DNA of 34,625 nucleotides, from positions 1 through 34,625 of the forward strand of contig JADMIM010000032.1 in NCBI GenBank assembly GCA_015478585.1, written 5' to 3'. The notes beneath the pieces were generated by a model, which was not told the origin of the DNA, ran no database searches, and was given only the letters and a program-made list of their open reading frames with translations. Shown here piece after piece: positions 8,569 through 21,187 of the stretch (positions within the stretch are counted from its first letter, which is position 1; each line of letters begins with the position of its first letter). Made by a program: the position numbers and the translations under genes. This DNA comes from Thermaceae bacterium (lineage in GTDB: Bacteria; Deinococcota; Deinococci; Deinococcales; Thermaceae).

Positions 8569-9990
8569 CTACAGGTCGTAGTACATGGTGTATTCGATAG
8601 GGCTGGGGCGCAGCCGGGCACTGCCCGCCTCGTCGCGTTTCATCTCAATCCAGGTCTCGAGCAACTCCTCGGTGAACACCCCGCCTTGCAGCAGGAAGTC
8701 GTGGTCGCGCTCGAGGGCATCCAGCGATTCGTCGAGGCTCTTGGGGAGGGTTTTGATACGCCGGGCTTCTCGAGCCGAGAGACTATAGAGGTTGCGGTCG
8801 GTTGGGGTGGGAGGGGTTAGCTCACGGCGGATACCGTCCAGACCAGCCATCAACATCGCCGAGAAGGTCAGATAGGGGTTGCCGGAGGGATCGGGGGCAC
8901 GGTATTCGATGCGCTTGGCCTTGGGGTTATTGGAGTACATCGGTACTCGAATCACGGCGGAGCGGTTCCTGGCCGAGATAATCAGGTTTACCGGGGCCTC
9001 GTATCCGGGCACTAGACGGCGATAGGAGTTAACGGTGGGGTTGGTGATGCCTGCTAGGGCTGGGCCATGGGCCAGCAAGCCTGCCACATAATGCATGGCC
9101 AGCTTGGAAAGACCTGCGTAGCCCTTGGGGTCGGCAAATAGCGGCTTTCCCCCTTTCCACAGGCTCTGATGGGTGTGCATCCCCGAGCCGTTGTCGCCGT
9201 AGAGCGGCTTGGGCATGAAGGTAGCGCTCTTACCGTGTTTGGCAGCTACATTCTTGACCACGTACTTGTATTTGTAGAGCTTGTCGCCCATGCGGGTGAG
9301 GGTATCGAAGCGCATGTCAATCTCGGCCTGCCCGGCGGTGGCGACCTCGTGGTGGTGCAACTCGACTTGGATGCCGATATCTTCCATCACCGTTACCATT
9401 TCGCTGCGGAGGTCTTGGTGCTTGTCGGAAGGTGGAACCGGGAAATAGCCTTCCTTTTTGCGAATCCAGTAGCCATCGCCATATTCTGCCCCGTCAGAGT
9501 GCGCTTCTACCGAGCGCACGGTGTAGCCAAAGTTGAAGGGGTCATCGGAAAAAGCCACCTCGTCGAAGATGAAAAATTCGGCCTCTGGCCCCATATATAT
9601 AGTATCGGCGATGCCGGTACTTTTCAGATAGGCTTCGGCTCTCTGGGCGACCTGGCGGGGGTCTTTGAGATAGGCGCTGGGTTTGGGGGAGTTTATGGGC
9701 GGGGTGAATACATCGCACAGAATTACCAGCGTGGGGTCGGCGAAAAAGGGGTCTACGAAAGCACTGCTGGGGTCGGGCATGAGCAGCATATCCGACTCCT
9801 GAATAGCCTGGAAACCCTGAATCGAGGAGCCATCGAAACCGGCCCCATCAGTAAATAAGCCCAGGTCTACCTCGTGGGCCGGGCGGGTGTAGTGCTGCCA
9901 GCGCCCCGGAACATCCGAGAGACGCAAATCTACGTATTTGATTCCCCTGTCCTTGATGTACTTGACCAACTCTTGGGCATCCTTGAACAT
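8569..9990 (-). CDS. glnA: Glutamine synthetase, type I (GSI-beta-like)
   Basis: This enzyme makes glutamine from glutamate, ammonia and ATP in the cytoplasm as a dodecamer. The 473-residue length and motifs match GSI: VDLRLSDVPGRW, GFDGSSIQGF, GPEAEFFIFD, KHGKSATFMPKPL with NGSGMHTHQS (ATP and metal site), NPTVNSYRRLVPGYEAP, RNRSAVIRVP and RIEYRAPDPSGNPYL. A tyrosine near residue 402 in RNLYSLSAREA aligns with the adenylylated tyrosine of enteric GSI-beta (usual NLYDLPPEE). No adenylyltransferase gene is in the window, so control by adenylylation is only possible. I chose ATG 9990, which follows GGAGGT by ten bases; GTG 10002 overlaps that site. It diverges from a second glutamine synthetase. 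Confidence 0.95.
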   Translation of the reverse strand: MFKDAQELVKYIKDRGIKYVDLRLSDVPGRWQHYTRPAHEVDLGLFTDGAGFDGSSIQGFQAIQESDMLLMPDPSSAFVDPFFADPTLVILCDVFTPPINSPKPSAYLKDPRQVAQRAEAYLKSTGIADTIYMGPEAEFFIFDEVAFSDDPFNFGYTVRSVEAHSDGAEYGDGYWIRKKEGYFPVPPSDKHQDLRSEMVTVMEDIGIQVELHHHEVATAGQAEIDMRFDTLTRMGDKLYKYKYVVKNVAAKHGKSATFMPKPLYGDNGSGMHTHQSLWKGGKPLFADPKGYAGLSKLAMHYVAGLLAHGPALAGITNPTVNSYRRLVPGYEAPVNLIISARNRSAVIRVPMYSNNPKAKRIEYRAPDPSGNPYLTFSAMLMAGLDGIRRELTPPTPTDRNLYSLSAREARRIKTLPKSLDESLDALERDHDFLLQGGVFTEELLETWIEMKRDEAGSARLRPSPIEYTMYYDL

Positions 9991-10025
9991 GACGGATTTC
10001 ACCTCCGGCTCGAGCTATAAGTTGA

Positions 10026-10055
10026 AGTATAGAGGTCTGTTTGGGCAAGCGTCAA
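10026..10055 (-). promoter_or_regulatory. Sigma-A-type promoter of the first glutamine synthetase
   Basis: On the minus strand, TTGACG (10050-10055) and TATACT (10026-10031) are separated by 18 bp. This is close to consensus, and the predicted start of transcription near 10019 gives a leader of about 30 nt containing GGAGGT. Confidence 0.75.
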
Positions 10056-10125
10056 GGTTTTTTTGTACGCTCAGCCCTATCTTACCTTTTATTTTGCTAT
10101 CTACGCCAGTTTATCAAGAAAATTG

Positions 10126-10155
10126 TTGCACAATATATACACACTTAGCCATACT
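10126..10155 (+). promoter_or_regulatory. Candidate sigma-A promoter of the second glutamine synthetase
   Basis: TTGCAC (10126-10131) and CATACT (10150-10155) have an 18-bp spacer on the plus strand, which would give a leader of about 70 nt. A second possibility is TATGCT at 10219-10224, six bases before the ATG, which would make a leaderless mRNA. Sequence alone does not decide between them. Confidence 0.5.
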
Positions 10156-10230
10156 TTGTGTCTTGGGACTCGAGGATATCCCCCAAAAGCTGCCCAGCGC
10201 CGAGGACGGACTGCCCAGTATGCTTAGGGC

Positions 10231-11577
10231 ATGGCAAAGAGCAAAACCGAGCTGCTGCAAGAACTCAAAACAGGCGATGTGCGCTTTCTCCGGCTGCAAT
10301 TTACCGATATTCTGGGGATCAACAAGGTGGTAGAACTTCCGGCCTCGCAGTTTGAGAAGGCTTTGGATGGTGAGATTGTTTTTGACGGTTCTTCCATCGA
10401 AGGCTTCGGGCGCAACGAAGTAGAGGAGTCGGATATGTTGCTCCGGCCTGACTACGACACCTTTCTGGTCTATCCAGCCGGGCTCGAGCCCACCGCCAGG
10501 GGCACGGTGGCCCGGTTGATCTGCGATGTGGCCGACACCAGCGGCAAGCCTTTCGAGGGCGACCCCCGCCAGACCTTGAAACGGCAGATCGAGCGACTCA
10601 AAAAGAAGGGCTTCGACAACTTTTTCGTAGGGGCAGAACCGGAGTTTTTTCTCTTCGCCCGCACCCCCGAAGGAAGTCCTACCACCCGAACCTATGACCG
10701 CGCCGGATACTTTGACCTAGCTCCCACCGATAAAGGGGAAGAAGCCCGGCAGGACATGGTGAATATCTTGGTAGCGCTGGGGTTTCAGATCGAGGCTGCC
10801 CACCACGAGGGCGCACCTGGACAGCACGAAATTGACTTCAAATACGCCGAGGCTTTACAGACAGCCGACAACCTCACCACCTTCAAGTTTGTGGTCAAGC
10901 GGGTTGCTATCAACCACGGCCTGCACGCGGCCTTCATGCCCAAGCCGATTGCAGGCATTAACGGCTCCGGGATGCACCTGCACTTGTCGCTGTTCAAGGG
11001 CGGTCAGAACGCTTTTCTCGAGGCCAAGGGGCAATACCAGCTCTCCAAAACGGCGCTTCAGTTTATTGCCGGTCTGCTCGAGCACGCCAACGGCATGATG
11101 GCCGTGACCAACCCGCTGGTCAACTCCTACAAACGCCTGACCCCTGGCTACGAGGCTCCGACCAGTGTGGCCTGGTCGGTTTCCCACCGCTCGGCCATGA
11201 TCCGCGTCCCCAAGCGGCGTGGGGTGGGCACCAGGGCCGAGTTTCGCATCCCCGACCCCTCGAGCAACCCCTATCTGGCCCTGACCGCGATTCTGGCCGC
11301 AGGACTCGACGGCATCGAGGGCAACCTGACCCCGCCCCCACCCATCGAACGCAGCGTCTACGACCTCTCGGTGCGGGATCGCCGCAAGTACCGGGTGAGC
11401 GAACTGCCCGTGACCCTAGGCGAAGCCCTCGAGGCCCTGCGCAAAAATCGGGTCATCCGCGAAGCGCTGGGCAAAGATGTATACGACAATTTCTTACAGG
11501 CCAAAGAAATTGAGTGGAGGTCTTACCGCACTGCCGTACACCAGTGGGAGCTAGACCAATACCTGGCAGAGTATTAG
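10231..11577 (+). CDS. Glutamine synthetase, type I (GSI-alpha-like)
   Basis: This is a second GSI of 448 residues, clearly different in sequence from the first. Motifs are FLRLQFTDILGINKVVELP, VFDGSSIEGFGRNEVEESDM, PFEGDPRQTLKR, GAEPEFFLFAR, HEGAPGQHEIDF, NGSGMHLHLSLFKGG, NPLVNSYKRLTPGYEAPT and RAEFRIPDPSSNPYL. The shorter length and EGDPR segment resemble the GSI-alpha group of Bacillus and Thermotoga, which is regulated by feedback and protein partners rather than adenylylation. Bacillus has EGFxRIEESDM at the Arg involved in feedback inhibition; here the Arg is kept but two extra residues separate it from EESDM. The ATG has no strong ribosome binding site. The pair probably responds differently to nitrogen supply, which is inference. 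Confidence 0.93.
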   Translation: MAKSKTELLQELKTGDVRFLRLQFTDILGINKVVELPASQFEKALDGEIVFDGSSIEGFGRNEVEESDMLLRPDYDTFLVYPAGLEPTARGTVARLICDVADTSGKPFEGDPRQTLKRQIERLKKKGFDNFFVGAEPEFFLFARTPEGSPTTRTYDRAGYFDLAPTDKGEEARQDMVNILVALGFQIEAAHHEGAPGQHEIDFKYAEALQTADNLTTFKFVVKRVAINHGLHAAFMPKPIAGINGSGMHLHLSLFKGGQNAFLEAKGQYQLSKTALQFIAGLLEHANGMMAVTNPLVNSYKRLTPGYEAPTSVAWSVSHRSAMIRVPKRRGVGTRAEFRIPDPSSNPYLALTAILAAGLDGIEGNLTPPPPIERSVYDLSVRDRRKYRVSELPVTLGEALEALRKNRVIREALGKDVYDNFLQAKEIEWRSYRTAVHQWELDQYLAEY

Positions 11578-11597
11578 AGAACGCTTTGTTGGTGAAA

Positions 11598-11865
11598 GCA
11601 GAGAGCCGAACGCAAAACGAATAACGCTAAACCCTAAGGGCAAAAACGTCGAAGGTCGAACGTCAAACGCTGAATGCTAAAAACTCAAAAAACCAAAAAC
11701 ACCAACTGCGTCTCAGACGATGTTTCTTGATATGACAATTACACCGTCCTGGTGTAACTTTTAAGACCCCTTACATTTTGCCTTTTGCTGTTGCTTTCAG
11801 CTTTTAACTTTTGGCTCTCTGCCCTCGGCTCGGCGCTTTTAGGGTTAGACCTACGACGTTCGACC
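11598..11865. repeat. Inverted arrangement of shuffled short words around a hairpin
   Basis: The left side (about 11580-11700) is made of degenerate words such as AACGC, AAACG, GGTCGAACGTC and GCAGAGAGCC. The right side (about 11770-11870) carries the same words on the opposite strand. Exact matches are GCAGAGAGCC 11598-11607 with GGCTCTCTGC 11813-11822, and GGTCGAACGTC 11654-11664 with GACGTTCGACC 11855-11865. Word order is not mirrored, so this is not a simple palindrome. No coding function is supported in 11578-12139; the frames there have no ribosome binding sites. Confidence 0.6.
11739..11757. terminator. Small hairpin near the centre of the word-repeat region
   Basis: TTACACC and GGTGTAA form a 7-bp stem with a 5-base loop, followed on the plus strand by CTTTTAAG. 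It could end the glutamine synthetase transcript about 160 bp upstream, but the T-run is short. Confidence 0.4.
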
Positions 11866-12062
11866 AGCTCTCTCAGAACTACCACTTTTGGTCTAAGCCA
11901 ATCCACCGGCTGGTGGATACCCTGGTTCAAGAAGCCTTTAATTCGTATACAACGATATCATTTAGGGGCTATATACCCCCTAGCTGGTCTTGAGCTGTGG
12001 TTGCATCTTGAGGCAAATAAGGTAGGCTCTATATGGCTGGAAAACAAAGACCATCCCTCTCG

Positions 12063-12093
12063 TTGACAAAAATCGGCGTGGGCTAGGTAGAAT
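12063..12093 (+). promoter_or_regulatory. Candidate promoter of the livK-type gene
   Basis: TTGACA (12063-12068) is a perfect -35 box and TAGAAT (12088-12093) a good -10 box. The 19-bp spacer is at the long end of what sigma-A tolerates. The leader would be about 40 nt and includes GAGGAGG before the ATG. Confidence 0.55.
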
Positions 12094-12139
12094 AGGCCAG
12101 CCAAAAATAGGCTAACTGAGAACTTTGAGGAGGAAAGGC

Positions 12140-13297
12140 ATGAAGAAAAGCGCAATCGTAGCCCTGGGGGTCTTGGCGTTGGGAGTGGCTTCGGCCCAGT
12201 CCAACGTCATCAAGATCGCCTCGGTATCCCCCCTTTCGGGGCCGCAGTCCGGTCTGGGTGAGTCCATCAAGTTGGGTGCCCAGCTCGCTATCGAAGAGGC
12301 TGTTCCCCGCTTCAAGGCCCTGGGCTTTGACCTGCAATTTGCCCCACAGGACGACCAGGCCACCCCAGACGTAGGCGTGGCTGTGGCCCGCCGTATCGTC
12401 AACGACCCCGACCTCTTGGGTGTAGTCGGTCACCTCAACTCCGGTGTGGCGATTCCTAGCTCCGAGGTGTACAAAGACACTAACTTGGTCATGGTTTCTC
12501 CGGCCAATACCAACCCTCGCGTAACCGACCGGGGGTATTTGAGCGTTGACCGAGTATGCGGGCGCGACGACGTGCAGGGGCCAGTAGGTGCAGACTATGC
12601 CGTCAAGGTACTGAAGAAGAAGAACCTCTTCGTCATGAATGACAAGACTGCCTACGGTCAGGGTTTGGCTCAGGCTTTCGCCGACAAGGCCAAGGAACTC
12701 GGAGCCAATGTCGTGTCCTTTGTGGGCACCGAAGAAGCCTCCAACTTCCAACCCCTGATCCTCCAGATGCGGGCACAAAAGCCCGATCTGGTGTACTACG
12801 GTGGCATCTATGATAAGGCCGGTGTACTGCTCAAGCAGATGCGCCAAGCCGGTATCTCGGCTACTTTCATGGGCGGCGACGGGCTCGACGGCTCTGACCT
12901 GGTGAAAATCGCCGGTAACGCCGTGATTGGTACCCTCTTCACCACCACCTCCGGCCCCATTGACACCCTTCCCAAGGCCGCGGCTTTCGCCAAGAACTAC
13001 AAAGCCAAGTTTGGCAAGGACTCCGAAGCCTATGGAGCCTATGCCTACGACTCGGCTAACGTCATCCTCACCGCTATCGAAGGCTTGCTCAAAGCCAACG
13101 GCGGCAAGAAGCCTACCCGTGAGGAAGTCGCCAAGGCCGTGCGTCAGGTCAAGCTGGATGGCATCACCGGGCACATCGAGTTCGACAACAAGGGTGACCG
13201 TAAGCTCTCCGACTACTACATCATCTACATGAAGACCGCTTCTTATCCTGGCGTGGTGCAAAGGGTTATCCAGTTCGCCCCCCCCCAGAGCAAGTAA
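12140..13297 (+). CDS. livK: Branched-chain amino acid ABC transporter substrate-binding protein
   Basis: This is an exported binding protein of the LivJ/LivK (type I periplasmic binding fold) family, 385 residues. The signal peptide is MKKSAIVALGVLALGVASA, with probable cleavage after ASA. The mature domain begins with IKIASVSPLSGPQSGLGE, the typical first strand and ligand-contact loop. Later landmarks are GVVGHLNSGVAIPSSEVY, NPRVTDRGY and AYDSANVILTAIEGL. I chose ATG 12140 because GAGGAGG lies seven bases before it; the longer frame from TTG 12125 would include the ribosome binding site. A perfect terminator follows. No permease or ATPase is adjacent, so it probably works with the LivG/LivF set at the window start. 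The 3' end contains a run of nine C (13278-13286). Confidence 0.94.
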   Translation: MKKSAIVALGVLALGVASAQSNVIKIASVSPLSGPQSGLGESIKLGAQLAIEEAVPRFKALGFDLQFAPQDDQATPDVGVAVARRIVNDPDLLGVVGHLNSGVAIPSSEVYKDTNLVMVSPANTNPRVTDRGYLSVDRVCGRDDVQGPVGADYAVKVLKKKNLFVMNDKTAYGQGLAQAFADKAKELGANVVSFVGTEEASNFQPLILQMRAQKPDLVYYGGIYDKAGVLLKQMRQAGISATFMGGDGLDGSDLVKIAGNAVIGTLFTTTSGPIDTLPKAAAFAKNYKAKFGKDSEAYGAYAYDSANVILTAIEGLLKANGGKKPTREEVAKAVRQVKLDGITGHIEFDNKGDRKLSDYYIIYMKTASYPGVVQRVIQFAPPQSK

Positions 13298-13314
13298 CAT
13301 TCCTTCTATAATGA

Positions 13315-13343
13315 CCAGCGGCCTCAGGGCCGCTGGCTTTTTG
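13315..13343 (+). terminator. Rho-independent terminator of livK
   Basis: CCAGCGGCC (13315-13323), a TCAG loop and GGCCGCTGG (13328-13336) form a perfect 9-bp stem followed by CTTTTTG. This is the clearest intrinsic terminator in the window. Confidence 0.9.
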
Positions 13344-13385
13344 TGCCCTGAAAGAGACCTGTGAGGGCAAAGGGTTCAACCTATC

Positions 13386-13435
13386 GCGGTTTTCATAATA
13401 ACTCCGCCCGAGGGCGGAGTTATTATGAAAACCGC
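13386..13435. repeat. Perfect 24-bp inverted repeat of the AGCGGTTTTCAT family
   Basis: Arms 13386-13409 and 13412-13435 are perfect inverted copies separated by two bases. The outer part reads GCGGTTTTCATAAT inward from both ends. A 16-base part of the right arm and its flank (13423-13438, TTATGAAAACCGCTCT) recurs exactly at 26416-26431. The start of the element at 30723 differs from the left arm in one base over 14. It lies between the livK terminator and the defence operon promoter. Confidence 0.8.
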
Positions 13436-13511
13436 TCTATATGGAGAGGAAAGGGTCTTAAGACCGGAACTGGTTTTGCGGCAGTGAGTTTGTGTGTGAA
13501 GCTAAACAGCC

Positions 13512-13555
13512 TTTGATTGGAGTATGTTGAAAACATAATCAAACTGAGCTACAGT
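13512..13555 (+). promoter_or_regulatory. Promoter with overlapping inverted repeats before the defence operon
   Basis: TTGAAA (13527-13532) and TACAGT (13550-13555) with a 17-bp spacer form a promoter for the helicase gene. It is overlapped by TTTGATT (13512-13518) with AATCAAA (13537-13543), and by ATGTT (13524-13528) with AACAT (13532-13536). A repressor bound there would cover the -35 box. The predicted start of transcription is near 13562, close to the AAAGGAA ribosome binding site. Confidence 0.55.
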
Positions 13556-13580
13556 ACGCTGGAAAGGAATTTTAGGCCAT

Positions 13581-17090
<3,510 letters not shown>

Positions 17091-17104
17091 TATGCTGTAG
17101 CCCG

Positions 17105-17449
17105 ATGAGCGCTGCACTGGAACAGCTCGAGACCTGGATGCAATCCAGAGAGAACGAGCGTTTGGAATTCAAGGAAGCCAAAAACAACTTCCATTTTGAG
17201 AAGCTGGTCAAGTATTGCTGCGCCCTAGCCAATGAGCGGGGTGGCAAAATCATCCTCGGGGTCGGCAACAAAATGCCACGTCAGGTTGTGGGAACCAGCG
17301 CCTTCGAGAACCGCTTGAACGAGCTACAGCAAGTGCTGCCCCAGTTGAGCGAAGATGCTGTACAGAGGCTGGTGCGTGACCTAAAAGACGAGGGCGAGAT
17401 TTATAAGAAAGGCCATACTCGAGGTGCCCGTTGGTATCCTAGCCCGTAA
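17105..17449 (+). CDS. Mini AlbA_2 (Schlafen-type) protein, probably internally deleted
   Basis: The 114 residues combine two parts normally far apart. The N-terminal part (about 1-70), with ENERLEFKEAKNNFHFEKL and CCALANERGGKIILGVGN, is the start of an AlbA_2 domain, the putative DNA-binding module of COG2865 ATP-binding proteins. The C-terminal part (about 75-114), with LPQLSEDAVQRLVRDLKDEG and GARWYP, resembles the winged helix that usually ends those proteins. Full-length members are about 400 residues or longer, and the middle is missing here while the frame stays open. It could be an in-frame deletion remnant or a selected mini-protein such as a transcriptional regulator of the operon. 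ATG 17105 is the first natural start, with no clear ribosome binding site; reinitiation after the helicase is plausible. About 135 non-coding bases follow. Confidence 0.75.
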   Translation: MSAALEQLETWMQSRENERLEFKEAKNNFHFEKLVKYCCALANERGGKIILGVGNKMPRQVVGTSAFENRLNELQQVLPQLSEDAVQRLVRDLKDEGEIYKKGHTRGARWYPSP

Positions 17450-17585
17450 TTCATTGCGCCTATTCAAAGAGAACAGAACGCAATTGTTTGTCTAATAAAC
17501 CCCCAAGAAAGCCCATCTCCATCACAAAGAAATACGTCATTTCAATCGAACCAATGTCTAAACCAGACGCAATCCGAGGCCCGCC

Positions 17586-20396
<2,811 letters not shown>

Positions 20397-20407
20397 GTTG
20401 GGGGCGC

Positions 20408-20818
20408 TCAGGGCTCGAGCATTGCCACTGTTGGAAACACAGCCTTGTATACGGTGGGGTCGAAGGTCAGCACGGTCAGGCCGTGGTGCTCAGCGTGGGC
20501 CGCGATCAGGAAGTCGGCCAGGATGCGGCGGGGCAGTTGCCCGCCCTTGCGTAGGCGGGCGTAGCTCCCCAACGCTTCACCCGCTCTGTCCCACAGCCGG
20601 TCGGGCATCGCCCAGGCCACTTGGATGCCCGTGGAGCTGAGGAAGAAATCGATCTGGTGTTCCCAGTTGGCCGAGGCCCGCAACTCGGCGTAGACGGGCG
20701 GGCAGATCAGCAGTGGGCCGCGCTTGGCGACCTTCAGGATGGATTGTTGGGCGGCTTTTTGCTGGGGGTCGCTGGTGTCCAGTGCGGTCAGCAGCACGTT
20801 GGTGTCCAGGCTGGTCAT
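20408..20818 (-). CDS. PIN-domain RNase toxin (VapC-like)
   Basis: This encodes 136 residues. The acidic PIN residues are present: SLDTNVLL at the N-terminus, YAELRASANW in the middle, LADFLIAAHAEHHG near 100 and LTFDPTVYKAVFP near 120. Such proteins cleave RNA with Mg2+ or Mn2+ and are held inactive by an antitoxin. The start ATG 20818 overlaps the TGA stop of the antitoxin (ATGA), so the toxin depends on its translation. The gene ends 11 bp from the methylase stop on the other strand. The pair lies inverted inside the defence island. Function as a toxin is inferred from family and context. Confidence 0.9.
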   Translation of the reverse strand: MTSLDTNVLLTALDTSDPQQKAAQQSILKVAKRGPLLICPPVYAELRASANWEHQIDFFLSSTGIQVAWAMPDRLWDRAGEALGSYARLRKGGQLPRRILADFLIAAHAEHHGLTVLTFDPTVYKAVFPTVAMLEP

Positions 20819-21066
20819 TTCTTCCCCCACTCATCCCAGCCCCGCATGGAACGCACGTGCTTGGCCGCGTTTCCTCCGGTTTCAGCGCTCAGGTCGGTGC
20901 TGTATTTGGCGAAGGCCGCCTCGAGACTCATCCGCTGGGGCTTGAGGGTGATGGTGCCGTCCTCGAGGGTGAACTCGAGCTGATCCCCTGGCCTTAGCCC
21001 CAAGGCCCTGACCATCTCAATGGGGATGGTGATCTGGTTTTTGGAACTGAGCGTGCCCTTGGACAT
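20815..21066 (-). CDS. AbrB/MazE-type antitoxin
   Basis: This encodes 83 residues. The N-terminal swapped-hairpin AbrB fold is clear: SSKNQITIPIEMVRALGLRPGDQLEF followed by GTITLKPQ. The C-terminal tail (about 45-83) is the likely toxin-neutralising part. I chose ATG 21066 because TATAAT lies seven bases before it, giving a leaderless mRNA, and because the fold begins there; the upstream frame adds residues across the promoter. It overlaps the PIN toxin by four bases. A 9-bp inverted repeat spans the promoter and start, consistent with autoregulation. Confidence 0.9.
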   Translation of the reverse strand: MSKGTLSSKNQITIPIEMVRALGLRPGDQLEFTLEDGTITLKPQRMSLEAAFAKYSTDLSAETGGNAAKHVRSMRGWDEWGKK

Positions 21067-21104
21067 ACCAAGGATTATACACCAAGCAGCAATTTCTTGG
21101 TATG
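21064..21104 (-). promoter_or_regulatory. Autoregulated leaderless promoter of the toxin-antitoxin pair
   Basis: On the plus strand CATACCAAG (21064-21072) and CTTGGTATG (21096-21104) are perfect 9-bp inverted copies. Between them lies ATTATA (21074-21079), which is TATAAT for the minus strand. A third half-site, ACCAAG, occurs near 21081. Binding by AbrB-type antitoxin would cover the promoter. No good -35 box is seen. Confidence 0.65.
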
Positions 21105-21187
21105 ACCTGCCCACTTCGGACTATAGCCTCGGGGCAATACCTTCAAACCCTCGATGCAACCTCGAGCCGATACACTAGAGGGTGAAT

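Noticed and set aside
10120-10140. GlnR-like operator between the two glutamine synthetase genes
   Set aside because: The sequence TGTTGCACAATATATACA is one base too long for the TGTNAN7TNACA pattern and lacks the required A.
11739-12066. Short frames in the word-repeat region on both strands
   Set aside because: Their protein sequences only reflect the repeated words, and no start signals are present.
12083-13300. Long minus-strand frame of 405 codons opposite livK
   Set aside because: It is the mirror of a GC-rich gene with clear signal peptide, family motifs, ribosome binding site and terminator on the plus strand.
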